Shown: positions 41,521 to 49,109 of the stretch, in pieces | Position numbering within the stretch: the first letter of the stretch is position 1 | How the letters are laid out: each line of letters starts with the position of its first letter | Origin: an uncultured Clostridia bacterium | GTDB taxonomy: Bacteria > Bacillota > Clostridia > Oscillospirales > Acutalibacteraceae | Length of the DNA: 64,000 bases | NCBI GenBank assembly: GCA_947623505.1 | Contig: CANQGT010000001.1 | Coordinates: 62,001-126,000 of the forward strand | Direction of reading: 5' to 3' | Position numbers and translations under genes: made by a program | The notes under the pieces: generated by a model | Databases searched by the model: none | What the model was told of the DNA's origin: nothing | Seen by the model: the letters and a program-made list of their open reading frames with translations, nothing else

Positions 41521-42540
41521 TTACTGCTGAAAATGAGAGCTGCTGTAAACATCGACAAATTCCGTGATATTCTCGCTCTTCGGTCTCTCCGTGCGAACCT
41601 CGTCCACGGCCTTATTGAATCGGCCGGCCATTTCGGAGCTTTCACCGGACGCGACGGACGCGACGGCAGTCTGCTGCCGTTTTGATGAATTTGCCTCACT
41701 CTCTTCCTGCTCGGCTTTTTTCTCGGCGGCCGCCCTTTCCTCTTTATTTTTATTGAAAAGAGCAACCTCTTTTGCGATAAACTGCTTATCGTTCTTTTCG
41801 CCCTTCGATATTCTTTGGTAGAGATCCGTTACCTCTTCAACATCGCCGTTTGCAATGATCTCGCCGTGATTTATCAGAATAGCCCTATTGCATATCTCTT
41901 TAACCTGCTGAGCGTTGTGTGAGACGAAAAGCACGGTAACCCCGCCGTCAAACATCGATTTGATTTTGTTCATACTCTTTTCCCGGAACTTCGCGTCGCC
42001 TACAGACAGCACCTCGTCAAGTATAAGAACATCGGGTTCAATGGCGGTGGCTATGGAAAATCCGAGGCGGGCTTTCATACCCGACGAATAATTTTTCAAC
42101 GGGACGTTTATGAAATTTCCAAGCTCCGAAAATTCAACTATCTCATCATATTTCGACTGAATATATTCCCTTGAATAGCCGAGTATCGAGCCGTAGAGAA
42201 AGATATTTTCCCTGCCGGAGTAATTGGGATCGAATCCCGCGCCGAGTTCAAGAAGCGGAGCGATAACGCCGCTGCGTTCAACGGTGCCTGAAGTAGGCTT
42301 ATAAACTCCCACTATCGCCTTGAGCAGTGTGCTTTTGCCAGCTCCGTTAAAGCCCATTATAGCAAGGCGATCCCCTTTTTTCACCTCAAAGCTTATGTCT
42401 TTCAAAGCGTCAAACTTTTTATATTCAAGCTTATGTGTAACTGCCTTTATAAAATATTCTTTAAGATTATCAACTTTTTCTTTGTTAAGATTGAATGACA
42501 TTGAAACATTCTTAACCGAAACAGCAACGTCTTTATCCAT
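41521..42540 (-). CDS. Polysaccharide/teichoic-acid export ABC ATPase (TagH-like)
   Basis: 339 residues. Walker A GFNGAGKS at 63-70, signature YSSGMKARLGFS and Walker B DVLILDEVLSVGD, with the family-specific RSGVIAPLLELGAGF segment: the pattern of TagH/RfbB/Wzt-type exporters of lipid-linked polymers. Residues from about 250 on form a charged, alanine- and glutamate-rich tail instead of the TagH SH3-like domain. The partner permease (TagG) is not adjacent, which is unusual. It follows ilvD by 42 bp. A link to the glycerophosphotransferases at 34565-36887 is inferred. Confidence 0.88.
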   Translation of the reverse strand: MDKDVAVSVKNVSMSFNLNKEKVDNLKEYFIKAVTHKLEYKKFDALKDISFEVKKGDRLAIMGFNGAGKSTLLKAIVGVYKPTSGTVERSGVIAPLLELGAGFDPNYSGRENIFLYGSILGYSREYIQSKYDEIVEFSELGNFINVPLKNYSSGMKARLGFSIATAIEPDVLILDEVLSVGDAKFREKSMNKIKSMFDGGVTVLFVSHNAQQVKEICNRAILINHGEIIANGDVEEVTDLYQRISKGEKNDKQFIAKEVALFNKNKEERAAAEKKAEQEESEANSSKRQQTAVASVASGESSEMAGRFNKAVDEVRTERPKSENITEFVDVYSSSHFQQ

Positions 42541-42582
42541 TATTTCGTCGTCCTTTAAACCCTCGTATTATGCGCGCGATGA

Positions 42583-44247
42583 TCAGTCGTCTTCAAATAC
42601 GGCGCCTCTTGAGCCGCTCGTAACGTGCTGCGCGTATCTCTTCAGGTAACCGGTAAGCTCTCTTACGGGCGGGCGCCATTTGGCTTTTCTTTCGGCAAGG
42701 ACTTCGTCGGAAACATTCACACGAAGCACTCTTTCGGGAATATCAATCTCAATCTCGTCCCCGTCCTCAACAAGGGCGATGGTTCCGCCGACTGCCGCCT
42801 CCGGGCTTATATGACCGATCGACGCACCACGCGTTGCGCCGCTGAATCTGCCGTCCGTGAGCAGGGCAACGGAATTGCCGAGCCCCATACCTACTATAGC
42901 GGAGGTGGGAGAAAGCATTTCTCTCATACCCGGTCCGCCCTTCGGGCCTTCATAGCGGATAACGACAACGTCGCCGGAAACAACTTTGCCGGAATTTATA
43001 GCGTCTATCGCTTCTTCCTCGCTGTCATAGCACTTGGCGGGGCCCTTGTGCTTCATCATTTCGGGAAGAACCGCGCCCTTCTTAACAACGCAGCCCTCTT
43101 CGGCGAGGTTGCCCCAGAGCACCGCTATTCCGCCGTCCGCCGAATATGGTTCTTCAAGTCTGCGGATTATCTTTCCGTCCGCTTCGGGAGCGGAAGCAAT
43201 CCTCTCGGCAACGGTGCCGCTTACGGTGAGCGCATCCGTGTTTACCATACCGCCCCTTGCAAGCTCTTTCATAACGGCCTGTATGCCGCCAACTTCGTTC
43301 AAATCGGTTATAAATACCGATGACGCGGGATTGAGCTTGCATATCTGCGGAGTTTTTCTTCCGTATCCGTCAAGAGTGGCAAGGTCTATATCGTGACCCG
43401 CCGCGTGGGCTATGGCGGTCAAATGCAAAATCGTATTTGTGGAACAGCCGATAGCCATATCGGTGCGCATAGCGTTTTCAATGGCTTTTTCGGTGATTAT
43501 ATCGCTCGGCTTTATATCGTCCCTGAGAAGTTCCATAACTCTCTCGCCCGCCATTTTGGCAAGGCGGAGCCTGGCGCTCATAACAGCGGGTATCGTTCCG
43601 GAACCGGGCAGGGACATACCGATAGTTTCGGTAAGGCAGTTCATCGAATTTGCCGTGTACATACCGCTGCACGATCCGCAGGTGGGGCAGGCGGTAAACG
43701 CGCAGGATTCAAGATTTTCAAGGCTCATATTGCCGACATTGTATTTGCCGACATACTCGAAAAGCTCGGAAAGGCCGATTCCGGCTTCGGTTTCGGTGCT
43801 CTTGCCGGGAAGCATCGGGCCTCCCGAAATAAAGATGCTGGGCAGATTCAGCCTGCACGCCGCAAGGAGCATACCGGGCACTATCTTATCGCAGTTTGGA
43901 ATAAACACAACGGCGTCAAGAGGGTGCGCGGTGAGCATTACCTCTATGGAATCGGCAATAAGCTCGCGTGAGCAAAGGCTGTATTTCATACCCTTGTGAT
44001 TCATGGCAATACCGTCGCAAACTCCGATGGTGTTGAACTCAAACGGAACGCCGCCCGCGTTTCTGATGCCCGCCTTTACCTGCTCCGCGATTTTATCAAG
44101 GTGCATATGGCCGGGAATATAATCGCTCTTTGAATTAACGACAGCGACGAAGGGCCTTTTCATTTCAAGCTCATCTATACCGAGCGCCCTTAAAAGGGAA
44201 CGGTGCGAGGCTCTTGACGGGCCCTCTTTGATTAAATCTGATCTCAT
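42583..44247 (-). CDS. ilvD: Dihydroxy-acid dehydratase
   Basis: Third step of valine, leucine and isoleucine synthesis, dehydrating dihydroxyisovalerate and its homologue. 554 residues. The iron-sulfur cysteines are in NCDKIVPGM and [39 protein letters not shown] near the C-terminus is a family hallmark. ACGGAGATGTTAAT precedes the ATG. The short leader (about 60 bases) shows no T-box features. No other ilv or leu genes are nearby. Confidence 0.98.
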   Translation of the reverse strand: MRSDLIKEGPSRASHRSLLRALGIDELEMKRPFVAVVNSKSDYIPGHMHLDKIAEQVKAGIRNAGGVPFEFNTIGVCDGIAMNHKGMKYSLCSRELIADSIEVMLTAHPLDAVVFIPNCDKIVPGMLLAACRLNLPSIFISGGPMLPGKSTETEAGIGLSELFEYVGKYNVGNMSLENLESCAFTACPTCGSCSGMYTANSMNCLTETIGMSLPGSGTIPAVMSARLRLAKMAGERVMELLRDDIKPSDIITEKAIENAMRTDMAIGCSTNTILHLTAIAHAAGHDIDLATLDGYGRKTPQICKLNPASSVFITDLNEVGGIQAVMKELARGGMVNTDALTVSGTVAERIASAPEADGKIIRRLEEPYSADGGIAVLWGNLAEEGCVVKKGAVLPEMMKHKGPAKCYDSEEEAIDAINSGKVVSGDVVVIRYEGPKGGPGMREMLSPTSAIVGMGLGNSVALLTDGRFSGATRGASIGHISPEAAVGGTIALVEDGDEIEIDIPERVLRVNVSDEVLAERKAKWRPPVRELTGYLKRYAQHVTSGSRGAVFEDD

Positions 44248-44320
44248 ATTAACATCTCCGTTTTAACTGAAAATAAACATATTTTTTATAATTTGGAGCG
44301 GCAACGCCGTTATTTTATAC

Positions 44321-44349
44321 ATTTTACTATATTTTATATCATTTGTAAA
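44321..44349 (-). promoter_or_regulatory. Promoter of ilvD
   Basis: TTTACA (44349-44344), 17-base spacer, TAAAAT (44326-44321) on the minus strand. Confidence 0.65.
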
Positions 44350-44394
44350 TAGCAAAATTATTGATAAAAACGCGCCGTGGCAAAGCGACTGAAA

Positions 44395-45006
44395 TCAAAG
44401 ATTTTCCCAGTCGATTTTCTCGTTTTTGTAGAAATATATCCTTTCCCTCTCGCCTATTTCTCTGAGAACACGGCAGGGATTGCCCACCGCGACTACGTTT
44501 GCGGGAATATCTTTCGTAACAACGCTGCCTGCGCCTATCACGGAATTTTCCCCGATTGTTACTCCGGGAACGATTATAGCGCCCGATCCTATCCATACGT
44601 TATCGCCTATGCGCACCTCTTTATTATATTGCAACGCGCGTTCTCTCAATTCGGGAAGTATCGGGTGATTCGCCGTGGCGACGGTGACGTTTGGCCCAAA
44701 CATCACTTTGTTACCTATATAAATATCAGCGTCATCCACAATGGTGAGGTTGAAATTCGCGTAAACATTGTCTCCGAGAAAAACGTGCTTTCCCGCCCAG
44801 TTGGCGTGAAACGGCGGCTCGATATAACAGCCCTCTCCCACCTTCGCGAACATCATTTTCATCAGCGCTTCGCGTTTTATCGATTCGCTCGGGCGCGTGG
44901 CGTTAAAATCGTAAAGCAGTTCAAGATATGAATTTTGCTCGTCCATTATCTCGCTGTCAACAGGATCATACACAAGCCCCGCTTCCATTCGCTCTCTGTT
45001 ATTCAT
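44395..45006 (-). CDS. Maltose-type sugar O-acetyltransferase
   Basis: 203 residues from the ATG at 45006-45004, preceded by GGAGGAGTTGCTT; the open frame extends 21 codons upstream through the promoter. An N-terminal Mac domain (RMEAGLVYDPVDSEIMDEQ) precedes a left-handed beta helix with hexapeptides: DNVYANFNLTIVDDADIYIG, NVWIGSGAIIVPGVTIGEN and VIGAGSVVTKDIPANVVAVG. It acetylates a sugar or galactoside hydroxyl from acetyl-CoA and forms trimers. Acceptor unknown. Confidence 0.93.
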   Translation of the reverse strand: MNNRERMEAGLVYDPVDSEIMDEQNSYLELLYDFNATRPSESIKREALMKMMFAKVGEGCYIEPPFHANWAGKHVFLGDNVYANFNLTIVDDADIYIGNKVMFGPNVTVATANHPILPELRERALQYNKEVRIGDNVWIGSGAIIVPGVTIGENSVIGAGSVVTKDIPANVVAVGNPCRVLREIGERERIYFYKNEKIDWENL

Positions 45007-45040
45007 AAGCAACTCCTCCGTAAACGATTTTCCGATTCTT

Positions 45041-45069
45041 ATTCTACATTCGGCAAATAAAAAAGTCAA
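45041..45069 (-). promoter_or_regulatory. Promoter of the O-acetyltransferase gene
   Basis: TTGACT (45069-45064), 17-base spacer, TAGAAT (45046-45041). The -35 hexamer touches the foot of the terminator stem of the preceding gene. Confidence 0.65.
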
Positions 45070-45100
45070 TTCCCGTAAAGCAAAATCACTTTACGGGAAT
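45069..45100. terminator. Terminator after the GNAT gene, usable on both strands
   Basis: Perfect 12-bp stem ATTCCCGTAAAG/CTTTACGGGAAT with an 8-base loop; T runs occur on both sides (GACTTTTTT on minus, GCGTTTTTTC on plus). Confidence 0.85.
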
Positions 45101-45132
45101 GCGTTTTTTCTTTTCAGAGTAAAATCAAACTG

Positions 45133-45588
45133 TCAGTTGAGCACTTTAAGAAGTTTAAGATATTTTCCGTCAGCGTCCTCACCTATAAAAAGAATGTGGG
45201 TGAAGCCAGTTTCAAAATAGAGCTTAACGGCGGGATAATTTTCAATATCAACGCCGACGGACAGTTCGCATAAGCCCATATTTGAGGCTGTTTGCGAAAC
45301 GTAATCAATAAGACTTCTGCCAATTCCCCGACGCCGGTATTCGTTTTTTACAACAAGGTGCGAAACGCAGGCGCGGCGGCCTTTAACCGTATAATCCGAA
45401 TCGTTCATATCAAGCACAAGAGAGATTTCGGCTATAAATTCACCGTCAATCTTATAAATATATGTAAGCCTGTTGCCCGAAACAAGCTCCCCGCAGAAGC
45501 GTTTTGCAAGCTCGGCGTGCTTTTTTAAATTCCAAATGCCCGCGCATTTTTCAAAATCCCGCGCGTCAAGCCGTTCTATCGTGTGCAT
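45133..45588 (-). CDS. GNAT-family N-acetyltransferase
   Basis: 151 residues. The acetyl-CoA loop is VKNEYRRRGIGRSLIDYV (motif A, about residues 82-99) preceded by ACVSHLVV, with a C-terminal YFETGF strand-turn. Target unknown; both small-molecule and protein targets are possible. It lies 24 bp downstream of a sirtuin-type deacylase gene in the same orientation, so an acetylase and a deacylase are likely cotranscribed. Confidence 0.88.
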   Translation of the reverse strand: MHTIERLDARDFEKCAGIWNLKKHAELAKRFCGELVSGNRLTYIYKIDGEFIAEISLVLDMNDSDYTVKGRRACVSHLVVKNEYRRRGIGRSLIDYVSQTASNMGLCELSVGVDIENYPAVKLYFETGFTHILFIGEDADGKYLKLLKVLN

Positions 45589-45612
45589 AATTTTTCCTTT
45601 CTTTTTCCACCG

Positions 45613-46326
45613 TCAAAACCGTGAAAACACCTCTCCGAGACTTTTGTGCAGCACAAGATTCGCGTAGCCGTCGTAAGGCGTGGCGTCGCGGTTAATAAGC
45701 ACAAGGCGATTTCCCCTGTAATATCTTATAAGTCCCGCCGCGGGATAAACCGTCAGACTTGTGCCCGCAACTATCAACATATCCGCCTCGCCTATGGCGG
45801 ATACGCTTTTTTCTACCGTTTCCTCATTGAGAGGCTCCTCGTAAAGCACGACATCCGGCTTTACCGCGCCGCCGCAGGTACACTTTGGCACGCCTTCGCA
45901 ATCCCGAATATATTCGGCGGGATAGAATTTACCGCACCGCGTGCAGTAGTTGCGAAAGATACTGCCGTGAAGCTCCAAAACGTTTTTACTTCCGGCTTTC
46001 TGATGAAGCCCGTCTATATTCTGAGTTATAACGGCAAGGAGGCTGCCCTCGCGTTCCCATTTCGCGAGAACCTTGTGAGTTACGTTCGGCTCGAAGCCGA
46101 TAGGCAGCATTTTTTCACGGTAAAACCGAAAAAAATACTCGGGATCTCTAAGGAAAAAGCTCCGGCTTATAATCGTTTCGGGCGGATAATCGAATTTTTG
46201 GCTGTAAAGCCCGTCCACACTGCGAAAATCGGGAATGCCGGATTCGGTGCTTACGCCCGCTCCGCCGAAAAACACAATGTTTTTGCTTTCGCTTACCCAT
46301 TCTTTTAACTTTTCAATATCCGTCAT
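45613..46326 (-). CDS. cobB: NAD-dependent protein deacylase (sirtuin)
   Basis: 237 residues. NAD-binding GAGVSTESGIPDFR from residue 22, TQNIDGLH at 101-108, catalytic His120 in LELHGS, zinc cysteines C128, C131, C149 and C151 (CTRCGK...CTCGG), then GTSLTVYPAAG. It removes acetyl or longer acyl groups from lysines using NAD. The gene is followed by a GNAT acetyltransferase, a possible writer-eraser pair. Confidence 0.95.
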   Translation of the reverse strand: MTDIEKLKEWVSESKNIVFFGGAGVSTESGIPDFRSVDGLYSQKFDYPPETIISRSFFLRDPEYFFRFYREKMLPIGFEPNVTHKVLAKWEREGSLLAVITQNIDGLHQKAGSKNVLELHGSIFRNYCTRCGKFYPAEYIRDCEGVPKCTCGGAVKPDVVLYEEPLNEETVEKSVSAIGEADMLIVAGTSLTVYPAAGLIRYYRGNRLVLINRDATPYDGYANLVLHKSLGEVFSRF

Positions 46327-46403
46327 ATTTTAAACCCCTCAGCTTTTTATCCGCCCCGCACAAACAGCGAAACAGTTTTAGCAAAAATCTCTTTGCCTTA
46401 AAA

Positions 46404-46646
46404 TCAGAGCAGCGGATCTTCAAAATCAAGACTGAGCCGCGATGACCCGTCGGGAAAAATCGTCAGGGTATTGTATATACCTTTGATATTTATTTCCGTT
46501 GAAACAACGGTTTTTCCGTCTCTCGCTCCGATTTTAGTGTTTTCGGCATAAGAATAACGCATTATTCTGCGCAGAGTATCCTCGTCTAACCTGTATTTCT
46601 CACGAGCTGTCCAAAGTAATACTTCTTTTATTTTACCGTCTATCAT
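46404..46646 (-). CDS. Small conserved-looking protein of unknown function
   Basis: 80 residues from the ATG at 46646-46644, with AAGGAAGGGTATTATA before it; the nine extra codons upstream overlap the preceding gene. Mixed alpha/beta composition (REKYRLDEDTLRRIMRYSY, then VVSTEINIKGIYNTLTIF). No family recognised. The start lies 14 bp inside the 3' end of the SLOG-type gene, so the two are probably translated together, opposite to the XRE regulator. Confidence 0.6.
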   Translation of the reverse strand: MIDGKIKEVLLWTAREKYRLDEDTLRRIMRYSYAENTKIGARDGKTVVSTEINIKGIYNTLTIFPDGSSRLSLDFEDPLL

Positions 46647-47118
46647 TATAATACCCTTCCTTGGGCAATGCAAGATTGACCGTTTCTTTTTTTCTCCTCA
46701 AAGCATATCGATATGTTTGATACGCGCCGCCGAAGTCACGGCAGACATAAACTATCAGAATATCGGCTCTGTCAACCATCCAGCGATTCCGGCGTCCGAT
46801 CGCGGCCTTGTAATGAACATTATCAAGTGCGGCGGGAATGATTATTTTATCGTAACTTATGCGATAGTATTCCCTGTCTGCATTAAGCCTTTCGGTAAAA
46901 TACGGCATAACAAGCGCCAAAGTTATTTTTATTTCGGGATGGCGGCTTTTCGCTGCCCTGACAGCGGAAGCGCATATACCGTCAAAGCTGCCCATACCGC
47001 CGTTTAAAAACAAAAACTCACTGTCGGTCAGCAATAATTTTTCTATTTCGGCTTCCACACGTTTTTCGAGATTCGGCAGATACGCTTCTCTATGTCCCGC
47101 AAAAGCGCAGGTAATCAT
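46633..47118 (-). CDS. SLOG/DUF1273-like Rossmann protein
   Basis: 161 residues. CAFAGHREAYLPN at the N-terminus, FLNGGMGSFDGICASAVRAAK (in two parts) and the late RADILIVYVCRDFGGAYQTYRYA match the SLOG superfamily (relatives of DprA and LOG), which is proposed to bind nucleotide-derived ligands. Role unknown. It is divergent from an XRE regulator and separated from it by a perfect 49-bp palindrome, and its 3' end overlaps an 80-residue protein. Confidence 0.8.
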   Translation of the reverse strand: MITCAFAGHREAYLPNLEKRVEAEIEKLLLTDSEFLFLNGGMGSFDGICASAVRAAKSRHPEIKITLALVMPYFTERLNADREYYRISYDKIIIPAALDNVHYKAAIGRRNRWMVDRADILIVYVCRDFGGAYQTYRYALRRKKETVNLALPKEGYYNDRR

Positions 47119-47132
47119 CTTGTACGCCCTTC

Positions 47133-47181
47133 TATTATAATAATCTGTAGCCGTATAATACGGCTACAGATTATTATAATA
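47133..47181. repeat. Perfect 49-bp palindrome in the SLOG/XRE divergent region
   Basis: Arms of 24 bases (47133-47156 and 47158-47181) are exact reverse complements around one central A at 47157. Each arm contains CTGTAGCCGTAT, and the outer ends carry TATAAT-like sequences on both strands. It could be a shared operator for the regulator at 47235, a pair of overlapping promoters, or a hairpin in RNA. Confidence 0.85.
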
Positions 47182-47234
47182 CACTTTTGCAAAGGTTACA
47201 ATAGTATTAACAATATAAAAAAGAGGAAAGCGTA

Positions 47235-47612
47235 ATGGAACTCAATTATAAAGCGATTGGGAAAAGAATAAAAATTTCTCGAATTAAATCCGATCTCACG
47301 CAGGAGCGCCTTGCGGAAATCGTGGGCGTTTCTCCGTCGCATATGAGCAACATTGAAACAGGTACCACCCGCGTAAGTCTTACAACGATAGTGGCTATTG
47401 CCAACGCGCTTTATGTAACGGTGGATGAACTGCTTTGCGACAGTTTGGCGGCGGCGCGTGCGCCGTTTGAAAAAGACATAGCCGATATACTTGAGGATTG
47501 CAGCGAATATGAACTCCGTATGATTTCCGATATGGCCAAAGCGTTGAAAGAATCCCTCAGAAAAGGCGAATATCTATATAAAAACCCACGCAAAACCAAC
47601 GGCGATTTTTAA
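47235..47612 (+). CDS. XRE-family helix-turn-helix regulator
   Basis: 125 residues. A Cro/CI-type HTH spans about 8-62: RIKISRIKSDLTQERLAEIV, GVSPSHMSNIETGTTRVSLT, TIVAIANALYVTVDELL. A helical C-terminal extension (about 70-118) may dimerise. GAGGAAAGCGTA precedes the ATG. It probably acts at the palindrome 54 bp upstream and so on the divergent SLOG gene; its signal is not evident. Confidence 0.92.
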   Translation: MELNYKAIGKRIKISRIKSDLTQERLAEIVGVSPSHMSNIETGTTRVSLTTIVAIANALYVTVDELLCDSLAAARAPFEKDIADILEDCSEYELRMISDMAKALKESLRKGEYLYKNPRKTNGDF

Positions 47613-47765
47613 TAATCTTCACCTATCTTCCGCTTACGCCGCCGAAGAGCTTTTTGATTATTCATAAGGCACTTTCGGAGTGCAACGCTCCCGCGGCGGT
47701 GTAATTTCACACTTAGCCGCTCTAAAGAAACGAAAAAACAGCCCCGCCCGTAAGACCGAGTGCCG
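47613..47765. other. Unassigned structured sequence after the XRE gene
   Basis: Contains GCGGC(G)GTGT...ACAC(TTA)GCCGC, which can form a two-part hairpin (about 47692-47720). Short open frames are present on both strands but have no family resemblance or good ribosome binding site. It may be an RNA element or a decayed sequence. Confidence 0.35.
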
Positions 47766-47798
47766 AAAGCCGCTTGAACTCGATGTTCAAGCGGCTTT
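47766..47798. terminator. Hairpin between convergent XRE and lepB genes
   Basis: Perfect 14-bp stem AAAGCCGCTTGAAC/GTTCAAGCGGCTTT, loop TCGAT. Probably a bidirectional terminator, although the T runs are short. Confidence 0.7.
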
Positions 47799-47855
47799 CT
47801 CAATGCAGTTATTATTAAAAACTATATCGACTGAAATTTTGCCGTTTCCGAAAGC

Positions 47856-49091
47856 TCAGTTGAGCTTTTCAAATTTCGGCCAGTATTTGAATAATACTTT
47901 TCCGATTATTTTGTCCTCGGCCACATAGGCGAATTTCCAAGAGCGCGAATCCAAAGAAGTGTTTCTGTTGTCGCCCATCATAAAGTAAAGATTTTCGGCA
48001 ATAACATAATTCCCGTTACCATCTTTAACGCAATATTTTTCTAAAAATTCCGAATTGCCGACCACGAGGCCGTTTTCGGCATAACACATATCGCCCTGCG
48101 CGGTTATTATCTCTCCCTTTTCGGGAACGTAATACGGTCCGAAATTTCCTCTCGGCTCATCTGACGGATTTGCAAAGCTCTGATCAGTTATAAGCTCCTT
48201 GCCGTCCTTTGTCTTTACGTGAGCGATTCCGTCTATAACCGTAAGAGTTTCGCCCGAAGACGCGATAAGCCTTTTAACATATATCTGGCTTTCGTCATCG
48301 GGATAATAAAACAGCAGGATATCATATCTCTTCGGAGAATTATTGATGTAAGCGAGCCTGCTGGCGATTATATTTTCCTTGGCATTTATTGTAGGAGTCA
48401 TCGAACCCGTCGGAACGAACGCGTTTGCGATAACAAATCTTTTAAGAATAAGAGCAACTATCAGCGCTATAAATATAGGCAAGAGAAATTCAACCGTATC
48501 TTTCAGCTTGCTACTTTTTTTATCCTCTTTTTTGCCTTTGCCGCGCCGCTTTTTGCGTTTTCCGCTTTCATTCTCCTCATCTGTTTCGTCAAAATCTTCA
48601 TTTTGTGAAAATTCTTCGTCATAGAAAACGGAATCGATACCGTCTGTAAAGTTATTTTCCTTTACATCATTTTTTTCTTCGGCATTTTCAAAATATTCAT
48701 CTACAGTATCATTTTCTTCGGGTTTTGAAGAAATTTCGGTCTCCGTTTCCTCTTCGGAAACAAAACCGTAGTCCGTTTCTTCAGCGGAGCTTTGGGCTTC
48801 GTTCGCGTTTTTTGTATCGCGGCTTTCGTCAACGGAAACTTTACCACCGTAATTCTCCGTTTCGGGCGTATCACTCGAAGTCTCCGACTTTGGCGGAACT
48901 TTTTCGCCGTTTACCGACGGAGCGCTTAAATCACCGCTTTCGTCTTTATTATCAATAATTTCAATCTGCTTTGTGGCACTGTTTTTATTCAGTGCGAAAT
49001 CAATGTTGTAATATTCCGCGCCGCACACGGGGCAAACAAGCCATTCGCCGTTATTCAGCAGCGTGTCGCAGCCGCATTTTTTACAAACCAT
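47856..49091 (-). CDS. lepB: Signal peptidase I with N-terminal zinc ribbon and acidic linker
   Basis: 411 residues, about twice the length of typical Firmicute SipS. A zinc-ribbon motif lies at the N-terminus (C3, C6, C20, C23: CKKCG...CPVCG). Residues about 45-175 are a low-complexity acidic linker, followed by a lysine/arginine-rich patch (178-197) and a membrane helix (about 201-218). The S26 catalytic domain has Ser230 in VPTGSMTP and Lys273 in YVKRLIASSGE, with GDNRNTSLDSR near the end. By topology the ribbon and linker should be cytoplasmic. It cleaves signal peptides of exported proteins. It follows a glycosidase gene by 18 bp. Confidence 0.93.
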   Translation of the reverse strand: MVCKKCGCDTLLNNGEWLVCPVCGAEYYNIDFALNKNSATKQIEIIDNKDESGDLSAPSVNGEKVPPKSETSSDTPETENYGGKVSVDESRDTKNANEAQSSAEETDYGFVSEEETETEISSKPEENDTVDEYFENAEEKNDVKENNFTDGIDSVFYDEEFSQNEDFDETDEENESGKRKKRRGKGKKEDKKSSKLKDTVEFLLPIFIALIVALILKRFVIANAFVPTGSMTPTINAKENIIASRLAYINNSPKRYDILLFYYPDDESQIYVKRLIASSGETLTVIDGIAHVKTKDGKELITDQSFANPSDEPRGNFGPYYVPEKGEIITAQGDMCYAENGLVVGNSEFLEKYCVKDGNGNYVIAENLYFMMGDNRNTSLDSRSWKFAYVAEDKIIGKVLFKYWPKFEKLN

Positions 49092-49109
49092 TGTTATACG
49101 CCTCTTTCC

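Noticed and set aside
42625-43999. Plus-strand frames of 192-232 codons opposite ilvD
   Set aside because: ilvD is unambiguous on the other strand; these frames have no domain or start signal.
44248-44320. T-box or leucine leader before ilvD
   Set aside because: The leader from the predicted promoter is only about 60 bases and has no specifier loop, leader peptide or terminator hairpin.
47609-47803. Short minus-strand frame in the XRE-lepB gap
   Set aside because: Arginine-rich, overlaps the terminator hairpin and lacks a ribosome binding site.
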